A DNA stretch of 64,000 bases, from positions 91,203 through 155,202 of the forward strand of contig NZ_BDAE01000010.1 in NCBI RefSeq assembly GCF_002091675.1, read 5' to 3'. Positions 47,254 through 56,722 of the stretch are shown one piece after another. The notes beneath the pieces are model-generated. The model worked only from the letters and a program-made list of their open reading frames with translations, was not told the origin of the DNA and searched no databases. Positions within the stretch are counted from its first letter, which is position 1; each line of letters opens with the position of its first letter. The stretch comes from Pseudomonas luteola NBRC 103146 (GTDB lineage: Bacteria; Pseudomonadota; Gammaproteobacteria; Pseudomonadales; Pseudomonadaceae). The translations under genes were made by a program, and so were the position numbers.

Positions 47254-49164
47254 ATGGCCCTGGTCAAGAAACCCACCACGCCTTCCGCCGCGGCTGAAAA
47301 AGTCGTATCCCGTACCGTTGCCCGTGATGCTGAGGCACAGCGCAAGCGCGCCCGCACACTGGCCAAGCAGCAGCAGGCAGCTGAACGTATTGCTGCTGCG
47401 ACCAATCAGCTGTCTACAGGCGTGAATGAAGCCGCTTCTGCTGCAGAAGAGCTCAAGCGTGCTGCCGATCAAATCGCCAGCGGTGCAGAGGAAGCGTCCG
47501 GCGCTGCTCAGCAGTCCCTAAAAGCTTTCGAGATCGTAGGCCGATCCATTGAGCTTCAGCAGCAAAGCGCTGCGGTTGCCCAGGAAAAATCCGAGGCCAT
47601 GCAGCGCTTGGCTGCAGCGGTCAATACTGACGTAGTAGCGCTCATTGCCAACGTTCGTGTTGCGGCAGAGCGTCAGTCCGGCTCGGTTGACCGCGTCGCT
47701 GAGCTTAAACAGCAGGCCGCTAACATTGGCGAGATCGTCAAGGCTGTTGGCCGTATCGCTGACCAAACCAATCTTCTGGCATTGAACGCTGCCATTGAAG
47801 CCGCCCGTGCAGGCAAGCATGGTAAAGGCTTTGCCGTAGTGGCTGACGAAGTCCGCACCTTGGCAGAAACCTCTGAGAAGAGTGCCAAGCAGATTTCCGA
47901 CATGGTCGGCAAGATCCAGCATGACGTGGAAAACATTGCCCAGGGCATTAACCGCTCCGCTGAAACCATCCAGACTGAAGTAGAGAAGGGTGGCACCATC
48001 ACCCAGCAGCTTGAACAGATTCGTCTGGATTGCATAGAAATTGTAAAAGGTGCGCAGGACATCGCCGCGGGTGCTGTTCAAAGCAGCGCTGCTGCCCAAC
48101 AGGCGCTGCGCGGTGCAGATTCCATTGCCTCCGCTGCCGAGCAGCAGTCCGCCGCGGCCGAGGAATCCGCCAAGACGGTAGATGAGCAGGCTCAGGCCCT
48201 GGCTGAGTGCGAGCAGGCCGCTCAGAGTCTTTCAGAGCTGGCTGAAGAGCTGAAGAGCTCAACTGATGTCAGCAAAAGCGCCGAAGAGGTTGCCTCAGCG
48301 GCTGAAGAGCTGTCTTCGGCTGTTCAGGAGATCAATCGTGCGTCCAGCCAGATTTCCCTGGTAATCGACCAGATCCGCCAAGGCGCACAAACGCAGGCTG
48401 CTGCTACCGAAGAGTCCGCTGCAGCGGTCACTCAGATCGAAAAAGGTCTGGAATTGGCGCAAGGGCGTGCAACGGCCAGCCTAGAGAAGGCGAATGCCAT
48501 CAAGACGCTGATGGGGGCCAACAAGGGCAACATCGACGCCATGGTCAATGGTGTGACCTCGTCCATCGAAGCGACTCGTGCCAGCCTGAGCCAGATCAAG
48601 GATCTGGAACTGATCTCCCGCCGGATCGACAAGATTGTTGACGCGATTACCACGGTTTCCATCCAGACCAACATGCTGGCCGTGAACGGCTCTATCGAAG
48701 CGGCCCGAGCCGGTGAGTTCGGTAAAGGCTTCGTCGTCGTGGCGACCGATATCCGTAACCTGGCTCATGACTCCGCTGAGAACGCTGACCGCATCAAGGA
48801 TCTGGTGAAAGCCGTTCAGGACCAGATCGGGGTAGTGGGTCGCGACCTGGAAGAAATCATCAGCGCTGCCCTGGCAGAAGCTCAGAAGGCAACGGTGATT
48901 ACTCGCAACCTGGACAGTATGGCCGGTGACATTGCCAGTGTGGAGGTGGGTTCTTCCGACATCCTGAAATCTGCCGAAGAGATCAGCGCCAGCATCACCC
49001 AGGTGAAATCCGGTATCGACCAGATCTCTGCCGCCGCCCAGGAAGCCGAGCACGCCGCTCAGGAAGCCGCCGCTGCTGCCAAGCAGCAGTCGCAGGGTGC
49101 TGAGGAGCTGTCCGCCGCCATTGAAGAAATTGCTTCCCTGGCTGATGAGCTGCAAAGCGCCTAA
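47254..49164 (+). CDS. Soluble chemoreceptor with two signalling tips (DosM-like)
   Basis: This 636-aa methyl-accepting protein has no TM segment and is almost wholly coiled coil, so it is cytoplasmic. It contains two complete MCP hairpin tips: [18 protein letters not shown] (from residue about 169, canonical) and [18 protein letters not shown] (from about 470, variant NGS for NAA). Each is followed by GKGF and the usual downstream helix. There is no C-terminal CheR tether. Double-tipped receptors such as V. cholerae DosM bridge two CheA/CheW baseplates in cytoplasmic arrays. ATG 47254 ([10 protein letters not shown]) has GAGGA 8 nt upstream; the frame extends to ATG 47221 without a ribosome site. 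It leads the ten-gene operon. Confidence 0.9.
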   Translation: MALVKKPTTPSAAAEKVVSRTVARDAEAQRKRARTLAKQQQAAERIAAATNQLSTGVNEAASAAEELKRAADQIASGAEEASGAAQQSLKAFEIVGRSIELQQQSAAVAQEKSEAMQRLAAAVNTDVVALIANVRVAAERQSGSVDRVAELKQQAANIGEIVKAVGRIADQTNLLALNAAIEAARAGKHGKGFAVVADEVRTLAETSEKSAKQISDMVGKIQHDVENIAQGINRSAETIQTEVEKGGTITQQLEQIRLDCIEIVKGAQDIAAGAVQSSAAAQQALRGADSIASAAEQQSAAAEESAKTVDEQAQALAECEQAAQSLSELAEELKSSTDVSKSAEEVASAAEELSSAVQEINRASSQISLVIDQIRQGAQTQAAATEESAAAVTQIEKGLELAQGRATASLEKANAIKTLMGANKGNIDAMVNGVTSSIEATRASLSQIKDLELISRRIDKIVDAITTVSIQTNMLAVNGSIEAARAGEFGKGFVVVATDIRNLAHDSAENADRIKDLVKAVQDQIGVVGRDLEEIISAALAEAQKATVITRNLDSMAGDIASVEVGSSDILKSAEEISASITQVKSGIDQISAAAQEAEHAAQEAAAAAKQQSQGAEELSAAIEEIASLADELQSA

Positions 49165-49187
49165 ATCCCTGAAGTGAGGGGATCGAG

Positions 49188-50729
49188 ATGACTCAAACAA
49201 CTGCAAATGAAGCCCTCGTCGTACGCGGCGAGGGAGATGACGACGAGCTGGCTCAAGGGCATCAGTTCGTAACGTTCACCGTCGGTGAGGAGGTGTTCGC
49301 GGTCGAGATGTTGCCTGTGCAGGAAATCATCCGTGTACCAGAGGTGATCCGTGTACCACTAACACCGCCAGCCCTGAACGGTCTGGCCAACCTGCGCGGT
49401 AACGTGTTGCCGATTATCTGCCTGCGGACCTTGTTCAACATGGAAGCCCGCGATGCCGATGATTCGACCCGCGCCATTGTGCTCAATTTGGGCCAGCCGC
49501 TGGGTTTCGTGGTTGACCGTGTTGCCAGTGTCATCATGGTGGAAGACGACCAGATCGAGCCGGTCAGCCATGTCCAGTCCACGATCAACACTCGCCTCCT
49601 GACAGGGCTGCTCAAGCAGGTTGGCGGCCACGAACTGGTAATGATCCTGGATTTCCAGGCCCTGATCCGAGACAGCTTCAGCGAGAACAGTCTGCTCCAG
49701 CGTACTGTCATGGCCAGCAGCATGTCCGTTCTGCCTGACACCGCCGATGAGGATGAGGACAGTGATGAGCTTCAGTTGGTCAGCTTTACCGTAGACAGTC
49801 AGGAATACGGTATCGCGATCGAGGATGTTCAGGAAATCGTCCAGGTTCCCGAGCATATCGTCTCTGTACCCAAGACGGCGTCCCATGTACGCGGTGTCAT
49901 GACGCTGCGTCAGCGCCTGCTACCTCTGGTATCGCTACGCGAGATGTTCCATTTGCCCAGTCAGGAGACTGACGAGCGCAGCCGCATCCTGGTGGTAAGT
50001 CTCGCCGGAGTGTCGGTTGGGATCATTCTCGATAGTGTTAATGAAGTCTTGCGAGTACCCGGCTCTCAGGTTGAGCCCATGCCGCCAATGCTGGCGCGAG
50101 ACCAGAACATGGCTGAGCTGACCGGTTTATGCCGCCTGCAAAATGGCAAGCGACTGGTCTCCGTCGTGTCAGCAGAGCGCTTGTTCCAGCACCAGTCGGT
50201 GCAACGTGTTTTGAATACGAATGATAAGGAGCCGAGCGTGGACGAAGAGCTGCTCGATCAGATTGATAACGACGACGAAGAGCAACTGGTGGTGTTCCGT
50301 TTGGGTAACGAAGAGTTTGGCGTACCCATCGACAGCGTCCAGGAGATCGTTCGCGTCCCGGAAAACCTAACGCATGTACCCAAGGCGCCTTCCTTTGTCG
50401 AGGGTGTCATGAACCTGCGTGGCGTTGTGCTGCCGGTAATCGATCAGCGCCGCCGCTTCGGATTGCCGAGCATCGAGAACAATGATCGCCAGCGCATCAT
50501 GGTGTTTGTCATCAATGATCTGCGCACCGGCTTTATCGTGGATTCGGTCGCTGAAGTGCTGAAAATCTCACGCAACCTTATCGAGCCTGCACCGGCCCTG
50601 TCGAGTGAACAGCAGCGCCTGTTTGGTCGCGTGGCAAATCTGCCCAAGCAGAAGCGCATGATCCAGCTTGTCGAGCCGCGTCAGCTTCTCGGCGAGCAGG
50701 AGCTTAGCGCCCTGTCGAGCGTCGCGTAA
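49188..50729 (+). CDS. Triple CheW-domain coupling protein
   Basis: The 513-aa protein has three CheW domains in tandem, at residues about 25-165, 197-335 and 360-500. Each opens with the VQEI core: LPVQEIIRVPEVIRVP, IEDVQEIVQVPEHIVSVP and IDSVQEIVRVPENLTHVP. Each also has the LRGNVLP-type loop (NLRGNVLPII, TLRQRLLPLV, NLRGVVLPVI). Acidic linkers join them. CheW couples receptors to CheA in the array baseplate. Three linked domains could bridge several receptor or kinase units, matching a receptor with two tips. It lies 23 nt after the receptor gene, with a GAGGGG ribosome site. Confidence 0.93.
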   Translation: MTQTTANEALVVRGEGDDDELAQGHQFVTFTVGEEVFAVEMLPVQEIIRVPEVIRVPLTPPALNGLANLRGNVLPIICLRTLFNMEARDADDSTRAIVLNLGQPLGFVVDRVASVIMVEDDQIEPVSHVQSTINTRLLTGLLKQVGGHELVMILDFQALIRDSFSENSLLQRTVMASSMSVLPDTADEDEDSDELQLVSFTVDSQEYGIAIEDVQEIVQVPEHIVSVPKTASHVRGVMTLRQRLLPLVSLREMFHLPSQETDERSRILVVSLAGVSVGIILDSVNEVLRVPGSQVEPMPPMLARDQNMAELTGLCRLQNGKRLVSVVSAERLFQHQSVQRVLNTNDKEPSVDEELLDQIDNDDEEQLVVFRLGNEEFGVPIDSVQEIVRVPENLTHVPKAPSFVEGVMNLRGVVLPVIDQRRRFGLPSIENNDRQRIMVFVINDLRTGFIVDSVAEVLKISRNLIEPAPALSSEQQRLFGRVANLPKQKRMIQLVEPRQLLGEQELSALSSVA

Positions 50730-50747
50730 GAGAGGGGTGCTGCCGTC

Positions 50748-51863
50748 ATGATTCGTCTGCTTATCGTCGATGACTCCGCATTAATGCGTCGCCATCTGCA
50801 AAAGGTGTTCGAGGCCGAAGGTGATTTCGAACTCGAAATGGCCCGCAATGGCCTCGAAGCGATTGAGCTGGCTCGCCAGTTCGATCCGGACGTCATCACC
50901 CTGGATATCAATATGCCTGAAATGGACGGGCTGACGGCTTTGTCCATGCTCATGGCAGAAAAGCCTCGTTCGGTCGTGATGTTTTCATCGCTGACCGAGC
51001 AGGGCGCTATTGCCTCGCTTGAGGCATTGGCGCTCGGCGCGGTGGATTTCTTTCCCAAACCGGGCGGTACGATTTCCCTGAATATCGATCAGGTGCGTGA
51101 CAGCCTGGTTGCCAAGGTGCGTGCCGCTGCTGGCGCTCAGCTCAAGAAGGCAGGAAAATCACGCGCCGGATCAACCGCGCCGACTCGCTCCCAGATCGAG
51201 CGCGAGCCGGTGGAAAAAGCCGTAGAGCTGGCAGGTGACTTGGGTGAAGGGCTTGTGCTGATCGGCTCCTCTACCGGTGGCCCTCGTACGCTGGAAGAAA
51301 TTCTGTCGAAGCTTCCGGCGAGCTATCCCTGGCCGATCGTGGTTTCCCAGCACATGCCGGCCAACTTTACCCGTGCTTTCGCCGAGCGCATGAACAATGT
51401 TTGCGCACTCACGGTGGTAGAGGTCAGCAGACCTCTGCCGCTCGAGGCGGGTACGGTTTACGTTGGGATGGGGGGCAGTGACGTTTGTATCGGTCGTCGT
51501 GCAGGCCGTCCTTATGCCTTGCCCAAGCCGGAAAACAACAAGTACCTCTGGCATCCCTCCGTCAGCCTGATGGTGGAAACTGCCATGGGGCATTTCCAGC
51601 CAAGTCAACTGATTGGCGTAATGCTGACGGGCATGGGGTACGACGGTGCTGATGAGATGACCGAACTCAAGCGCCGTGGGGGGCGCACCCTGGCTGAGTC
51701 CAAGGAATCATCTGTTGTATTTGGTATGCCGGCAGAGCTGATCCGTCGTGGCGGTGCCACGGAAATCATGGCCTGCACTGAAATGGCCGCCACCCTTGTC
51801 CGTTGGGGCAGCGGTAAAACCACTACGTCTTCTCGAGTATCCCGCCATGCCACTCGTTCGTAA
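50748..51863 (+). CDS. cheB: Chemotaxis response regulator methylesterase CheB
   Basis: CheB removes methyl groups from, and deamidates, the receptor helices. The 371-aa protein has a receiver (VDDSALMRR, phospho-acceptor Asp53 in ITLDINMP) and a methylesterase domain. Its catalytic triad is Ser175 (IGSSTGGP), His202 (SQHMP) and Asp299 (TGMGYDGAD). A linker of about 40 residues joins the two. The C-terminus overlaps the HEAT-protein start by 17 nt. With CheR it allows adaptation of the array. Confidence 0.94.
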   Translation: MIRLLIVDDSALMRRHLQKVFEAEGDFELEMARNGLEAIELARQFDPDVITLDINMPEMDGLTALSMLMAEKPRSVVMFSSLTEQGAIASLEALALGAVDFFPKPGGTISLNIDQVRDSLVAKVRAAAGAQLKKAGKSRAGSTAPTRSQIEREPVEKAVELAGDLGEGLVLIGSSTGGPRTLEEILSKLPASYPWPIVVSQHMPANFTRAFAERMNNVCALTVVEVSRPLPLEAGTVYVGMGGSDVCIGRRAGRPYALPKPENNKYLWHPSVSLMVETAMGHFQPSQLIGVMLTGMGYDGADEMTELKRRGGRTLAESKESSVVFGMPAELIRRGGATEIMACTEMAATLVRWGSGKTTTSSRVSRHATRS

Positions 51864-52470
51864 TACTCTGGCCGATCAGGCCGGTGATGACCAGCCAAGC
51901 GGGTTCGAGCAGCTGCTTGATACACTCGGTAGTCCCGATACCGCGGCTCGCCGCTTGGCCGCACGTGCCATAGCACAGTTTCCAGACTCCAGTAGCGCTC
52001 TGATCGATCGTCTGGAAGAAGAAGCCGAACCGTCTGTGCGTGAGGCCATTATCACCAGTCTGGCTGCTATCGCCGATGTCAGCTCAGTCACCGCTCTGCT
52101 TGACTGCCTGCGCAGTGAGGATGCGGCGCTACGTAACGATGCCATCGAAGCTCTGAAGACGGCAGGTGTTCAGCACCCTGGGTTGATTCAGAACGCGCTG
52201 CAGGACTACGACGCCGACGTCCGCATCCTGGCTATCGGCATTCTGGAATCACTTAAGCACCCGGATGTCGAGCTGTGGCTGATCGATCTGCTGGAGCATG
52301 ACCCGCATCTCAATGTCTGTGCCTGCGCCGTGGATTTGCTGTGCGAAATCGGGAGCGAGCGTGCGGTGCCGGCGCTTGAGGCTTGTCTTGAGCGCTTCCC
52401 CGATGAGGCTTACCTGCGTTTCGCCGTTGATCTGGCTATCCAGCGCCTGCGTGGAGAATCAGCCCTGTGA
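51847..52470 (+). CDS. HEAT-repeat protein of the chemosensory operon
   Basis: This 207-aa, all-helical protein has about five HEAT/PBS-lyase-type repeats (examples: DTAARRLAARAIAQF, PSVREAIITSLAAI, AALRNDAIEALKTAG, ADVRILAIGILESL, LNVCACAVDLLCEIG). ATG 51847 starts within the end of cheB; the frame is open 99 nt further upstream but only inside cheB. Its stop overlaps the cheR start (GTGA). HEAT repeats are protein-binding scaffolds. A role as an extra structural or coupling part of the array is inferred from its conserved place between cheB and cheR. Confidence 0.88.
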   Translation: MPLVRNTLADQAGDDQPSGFEQLLDTLGSPDTAARRLAARAIAQFPDSSSALIDRLEEEAEPSVREAIITSLAAIADVSSVTALLDCLRSEDAALRNDAIEALKTAGVQHPGLIQNALQDYDADVRILAIGILESLKHPDVELWLIDLLEHDPHLNVCACAVDLLCEIGSERAVPALEACLERFPDEAYLRFAVDLAIQRLRGESAL

Positions 52471-53315
52471 GCCAGACACCCGCGATTACCAAAGAAGACT
52501 TCGTGAAGTTTCGCGAATTCTTCTACCGCAAGACCGGCATCCACTTCGATGACTCGAAGCGCTATTTCGTGGACAAGCGCTTGATCGAGCGCATCGAGGC
52601 CACGGACGCGGGTACTTTTCGCAACTATTTTGTGAACCTGCGTTTTCAGGCATCGGGTGATGAGCTGCAGTCTCTGGTCAATGCGATGACCGTCAATGAG
52701 ACCTACTTTTTCCGTGAGGAGTATCAGCTCAAGTGTCTCGTGACGAACATGCTGGAGGAGGTCACCCGGCGTAAGCGTGACTCAGGGCCCATTCGTATCT
52801 GGTCAATGCCGTCGTCCTCCGGTGAGGAGCCTTACTCCATCGCCATGTACCTGCTCGAATATTGGAAAGGTATTGAGAAATGGGACGTCGAGCTTTTCGC
52901 CTCAGATATCGACACCAATATTCTGGAGCGTGCCAGAAGAGGTCTCTATAGCCCTCGTTCGGTACATAACCTGCCGGCCATGCTGCTTGAGAAGTATTTC
53001 AAACAGCAGAAAAGCGGGGATTACCAGCTGATCGACGATATTCGTCAAAGTGTCGAGTTCAGCCGGGTAAACCTGATGAGCGCTGCCGATGTGAAGGCTT
53101 ATAAGGGCTTCGACATTATTTTCTGTCGCAATCTGCTGATCTATTTCGATGATCTGTCGCGTCGCCAGGCGGCCGACACGTTTTTTGATGCACTCAATCC
53201 AGGCGGGATGATCTGCCTGGGTCACTCGGAGTCCATGAGTCGTATCTCGTCTCTGTTCCAGGTGCGCAAATTCCCTGAAGCAATTGTTTACCAGAAGCCG
53301 TTGGAGGCCCGATGA
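52467..53315 (+). CDS. cheR: Chemoreceptor methyltransferase CheR
   Basis: CheR (282 aa) methylates receptor glutamates using S-adenosylmethionine. An N-terminal helical domain (residues about 10-75, ending with VNAMTVNETYFFRE) precedes the SAM-binding domain with IRIWSMPSSSGEEPYSIAM, ASDIDTNILERAR and FDIIFCRNLLIYFD. The GTG start overlaps the HEAT-protein stop and the stop overlaps the cheY start by 4 nt. No TPR domain is attached, and the receptor lacks a tether pentapeptide. Confidence 0.94.
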   Translation: MSQTPAITKEDFVKFREFFYRKTGIHFDDSKRYFVDKRLIERIEATDAGTFRNYFVNLRFQASGDELQSLVNAMTVNETYFFREEYQLKCLVTNMLEEVTRRKRDSGPIRIWSMPSSSGEEPYSIAMYLLEYWKGIEKWDVELFASDIDTNILERARRGLYSPRSVHNLPAMLLEKYFKQQKSGDYQLIDDIRQSVEFSRVNLMSAADVKAYKGFDIIFCRNLLIYFDDLSRRQAADTFFDALNPGGMICLGHSESMSRISSLFQVRKFPEAIVYQKPLEAR

Positions 53316-53683
53316 AACGCATTCTGATCGTCGACGACGCGGCCACCGTACGGCTGTTCAACCGACAAATACTAGAGAAAGCCGGTTATCACGTTGACGA
53401 GGCCATCAACGGCATTGAGGCGCTGGAAAAAAGCCTCGAGACGCCCTACGACCTGTATCTGGTAGACGTGAATATGCCCATGCAGGACGGCTTCAGCTTC
53501 CTGCGTGAATTGCGCTCCCGGCCAATTGAACAGGCCCCTGCGGTAATGATTACAACCGAGTCGGGTGATCATGATCGTCAGCAGGCTTGGGAATCTGGTG
53601 CTAATTATTACTTAACTAAACCGATTAAGCCGGAAGCGTTGCTGAGGCTGGTGAGTGTTCTGACCGGAGAAGGTGCCCAGTGA
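53312..53683 (+). CDS. cheY: CheY-type single-domain response regulator (first)
   Basis: This 123-aa receiver-only protein has the acidic pair in LIVDDAATVR, phospho-acceptor Asp52 in LVDVNMPM and Lys in YLTKPIKP. It is coupled by overlaps to cheR (ATGA) and cheA (GTGA), so it is probably the direct phosphate acceptor or sink for this CheA. The output target is not in the window. Confidence 0.92.
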   Translation: MKRILIVDDAATVRLFNRQILEKAGYHVDEAINGIEALEKSLETPYDLYLVDVNMPMQDGFSFLRELRSRPIEQAPAVMITTESGDHDRQQAWESGANYYLTKPIKPEALLRLVSVLTGEGAQ

Positions 53684-56094
53684 ACGCATTGCTGCAACAG
53701 TTTATTCAGGAAAGCCGGGAAGCCCTGGAGTCCATTGGCAGTACCTTGCTCGCCATGGAACGAGAGCCTGGCGATACCGCCCCACTAGGCGAACTGTTCC
53801 GCCTGGTGCATACGCTTAAAGGTAACTCAGGTCTGTTTGATTTTCCGGCGCTGACCAGTGTATTGCATGCCGCTGAAGACGTGATGGATGCAGTCCGTAA
53901 CGGTGAGCTGGACTTCAATCAACAACTGGCTGATCAGCTTTTGAACACGGCTGACTATGTCAGCGAGTTCCTGGATGAGATCGAACAAAACGGTCAGCCG
54001 GGTGACGGCTTTCAGGTTCCGCCTCGTGAACTGGTCGATGGGCTGCGCGCGTGGCTTACCAGCAGCGAGACGGCCGTGGTTGCTGCTGGCGCCAAAAACG
54101 GTACGTCTGAAAGCGAGTCGCCCGCCTGGGTGACTGAACTGAATGATGAAGTACGTCAGCACATAGCCGATCGTTTGAAGGATGAACAATGCGTTTACCG
54201 TGTTGAGTATCGTCCTGCCGCCGATTGTTTTTTCCAGGGCACCGATCCTTTGCACCTGGTGCGTCAGCTGCCGGACATTTTCTGGCGTCGTGTGACCGCT
54301 GTAGAGCCCTGGGCGGCAGCGTCAGAACTGGATGCCTATCACTGCAATCTGCGTATCGAATTCCTGTTAGCGATACGGGAAGAGGATCTGGCTGAGCACT
54401 TCCGGTATGTCAGTGATCAGGTCAGCTGGGAGGCCGTAACAGCGGCACTGTTTGCTGCACCTGCTCCGGCCGAAGAGGCTCAACAGAGCTTAAGCCATGG
54501 TAACGAAGCAATCGATCCACTGGTACGGGACGTAGTAGGCACTCAGCAGATAGCCTTGGCTGCCTGCCTCTCTCAGCCTTGGCGTAGCGGTCAGCATGCC
54601 GCCATCGTCCGGACATTAACCAATGTTCTCATGGCTTATCCTGCACTCAATGAGACCTTGCAGCGTAGCGTGATGGACGCCGATCAGCAGCGCAGCGCCA
54701 CACCGATTATGGCCTGGTTCCAGGCACACTGGCAGACGGGTGCTGACTCCATATCCGAGGCGCCCAAAGAAGAGGGTCGTACTCAAGAGGCCATGAGCGC
54801 ATGGCTGTCGGCACAGCTTGATCCCGCAGCACCTGTTGTTCCGGTGGTGGAAGCTGCACGCGCGCCTTCCGAGGCATCTGCCGGTCGGCGTCAGGAGGAG
54901 GCTGGCAATCATGTTACGCCTAAGGTCCTCAAGATCGAGCAGGAAAAGATCGACCGCCTAATGAACCTGATTGGCGAGATCGTAGTTGCCAAGAACGGAT
55001 TACCTTATCTGGCCGAGCGTGCTGAAGACCAATATGGTCAGCGCGAGCTGGCGCGAGAGATCAAGGCTCAATATGCCGTAGTCAACCGTATCGCCGAAGA
55101 CCTGCAGGATGCCATCATGCAAGTACGCATGATGCCGGTTTCTTTTGTGCTGCAGCGCTTCCCACGTCTGGTGCGTGATATCGCGCGCAAGCTGGGCAAG
55201 AAGGTCAACCTCATCCTGGAAGGGGAAGACACCGAAGCGGACAAATCCATGATCGAGGCCTTGGCCGATCCACTTGTGCATATCGTCCGTAACTCCATGG
55301 ATCACGGGCTGGAGCTTCCGGAGGAGCGTACAAACGCTGGCAAGCCGGAAACCGGCACGCTGCGTATTCGCGCCAGCCAGAACGCGGACCATGTGGTTAT
55401 TGTTATTGAAGACGATGGTCGCGGTATCGATCCACAAAAGATCAAGGCCAAGGTGGCTGGTAAAGGTCTGGTCGAACAGACCGCCCTGGATGCGATGAGT
55501 GATCAGGAGCTGGTCAATCTGGTCTTCCTGCCGGGCTTTTCGACTGCGGAGCAGATTTCCGATCTGTCCGGCCGTGGCGTTGGTATGGATGTGGTGCGCT
55601 CAGGTATCGAAAAAGTGGGCGGCCAACTGCGCCTGACCAGTCAGGTCGGCAAGGGTACGCAGCTGAGCCTGACACTGCCGCTGAGCATGGCAGTAACGCA
55701 GGTCATGGTGATTGAGTCAGGCGGTCAGCGCTTTGGCATTCCCATGGATCAAGTCATGGAAACCGTGCGCTTACCCAAGGATTCGATCCATACCATCAAG
55801 CATCAGCCCACCGCGCAACTGCGCGGTCGCACGATTCCGCTCAAGAGTTTGAACCAGATGCTGGCGGTCTCCGAGGAGCAGGTGCTTAACGAGGATGATG
55901 AGTACGCCTTGATGGTGCTACGCAGCCGAGGCGAGCTGGTCGGCCTGATCATTGATGATTTCCACGGCTCGATCGACATCATCCTAAAGCCCATGGTGGG
56001 CATTCTCGGTGAGCTATCTGGTTACTCCGGTACGGCCGTGATGGGGGATGGTTCCATCCTGATGATCCTCAACCCCACGGAGCTATTCGAATGA
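53680..56094 (+). CDS. cheA: Chemosensory histidine kinase CheA
   Basis: The 804-aa hybrid-free CheA has an HPt/P1 domain with phospho-accepting His44 (LVHTLKGNSG). A P2-like or atypical middle region follows (residues about 145-260: YRVEYRPAADCFFQGTDPLH), and then a variable linker to about 410. Dimerisation P3 begins at VLKIEQEKIDRLMNLIGE. The ATPase P4 has HIVRNSMDHGLE, EDDGRGID and GRGVGMDVV. The CheW-like P5 has GIPMDQVMETVRLP. The GTG start and the 4-nt overlap with the STAS gene show coupling. It phosphorylates the two operon CheY proteins and CheB; the direction of its output is unknown. Confidence 0.95.
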   Translation: MNALLQQFIQESREALESIGSTLLAMEREPGDTAPLGELFRLVHTLKGNSGLFDFPALTSVLHAAEDVMDAVRNGELDFNQQLADQLLNTADYVSEFLDEIEQNGQPGDGFQVPPRELVDGLRAWLTSSETAVVAAGAKNGTSESESPAWVTELNDEVRQHIADRLKDEQCVYRVEYRPAADCFFQGTDPLHLVRQLPDIFWRRVTAVEPWAAASELDAYHCNLRIEFLLAIREEDLAEHFRYVSDQVSWEAVTAALFAAPAPAEEAQQSLSHGNEAIDPLVRDVVGTQQIALAACLSQPWRSGQHAAIVRTLTNVLMAYPALNETLQRSVMDADQQRSATPIMAWFQAHWQTGADSISEAPKEEGRTQEAMSAWLSAQLDPAAPVVPVVEAARAPSEASAGRRQEEAGNHVTPKVLKIEQEKIDRLMNLIGEIVVAKNGLPYLAERAEDQYGQRELAREIKAQYAVVNRIAEDLQDAIMQVRMMPVSFVLQRFPRLVRDIARKLGKKVNLILEGEDTEADKSMIEALADPLVHIVRNSMDHGLELPEERTNAGKPETGTLRIRASQNADHVVIVIEDDGRGIDPQKIKAKVAGKGLVEQTALDAMSDQELVNLVFLPGFSTAEQISDLSGRGVGMDVVRSGIEKVGGQLRLTSQVGKGTQLSLTLPLSMAVTQVMVIESGGQRFGIPMDQVMETVRLPKDSIHTIKHQPTAQLRGRTIPLKSLNQMLAVSEEQVLNEDDEYALMVLRSRGELVGLIIDDFHGSIDIILKPMVGILGELSGYSGTAVMGDGSILMILNPTELFE

Positions 56095-56327
56095 GCATTA
56101 CCTTTAAGAAAAGCGTAGCCGTATTGGCTGATCAGGTCACGGTGGAAGAGGCAGAAACCCTGCTGGAATGGCTGGTGAAAAACCCGGCCGCAAAGGTCAA
56201 TCTGGGTGACCTCGAACACCTGCATACCGCTGATCTGCAAGTACTTATGGCATTGAAACCAAACGTTTCAGTTTGGCCGAAAAATACCGATATAAAGGTG
56301 TGGCTTGAAGCCGCACTGAATGCGTAG
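56091..56327 (+). CDS. Small STAS-domain protein
   Basis: This 78-aa protein, overlapping cheA by 4 nt, looks like a minimal STAS domain: a first strand ITFKKSVAVLAD, helix VEEAETLLEWL, strand AKVNLGDLEHLHTADLQVLMAL. The HLHTADLQ stretch corresponds to the loop that carries the phosphorylatable Ser/Thr of anti-sigma-factor antagonists (Thr in HTAD). It could be a regulatory switch or an extra array part. Its place between cheA and cheY is the same as I recall in V. cholerae cluster I. Confidence 0.8.
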   Translation: MSITFKKSVAVLADQVTVEEAETLLEWLVKNPAAKVNLGDLEHLHTADLQVLMALKPNVSVWPKNTDIKVWLEAALNA

Positions 56328-56338
56328 GAGAGAGTGAA

Positions 56339-56713
56339 ATGAGCAAGAACATCATGATCGTCGACGACTCCGCGACCATGCTGATGAGTCTGCGCAGCAG
56401 CCTGGAAATGTCCGGCTTTAAAGTCGAGGCGGCCAATGATGGCGTGCAGGCGATGAGCAAGCTGCAAGGCGGCTACAAGCCGGATCTGATCATCACCGAT
56501 ATCAACATGCCCAACATGGGTGGTCTTGAGCTGATCGGCAAGGCCCGTGCACTACCTGGAATGCGCTTTGTTCCCATTCTGGCTCTCACTACCGAGAGCC
56601 AGCAAAGCAAGCGTGACGAGGCCAAAAAGAATGGTGCCACCGGCTGGCTAGTGAAGCCTGTCGGGGCAGCGGACCTGCTCAAGGTCATCAAGCAAGTCCT
56701 GCCGGGCGCCTAA
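56339..56713 (+). CDS. cheY: CheY-type single-domain response regulator (second)
   Basis: This 124-aa receiver has MIVDDSATMLMS, phospho-acceptor Asp54 in IITDINMPNMGG, Thr in ALTTES and Lys in WLVKPVG. It resembles the Vibrio/Pseudomonas CheY type more than the first receiver does. A good AGGAGAG site precedes the ATG. Two CheY proteins in one operon allow one output and one phosphate sink, which is inference. Confidence 0.92.
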   Translation: MSKNIMIVDDSATMLMSLRSSLEMSGFKVEAANDGVQAMSKLQGGYKPDLIITDINMPNMGGLELIGKARALPGMRFVPILALTTESQQSKRDEAKKNGATGWLVKPVGAADLLKVIKQVLPGA

Positions 56714-56722
56714 GGAGCCAAA

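Noticed and set aside
52467..53315. Possibility that this operon is the Wsp or Chp system
   Set aside because: There is no WspR-type GGDEF regulator, no TPR-CheR, no PilJ-type receptor and no multi-HPt ChpA; the gene set differs.
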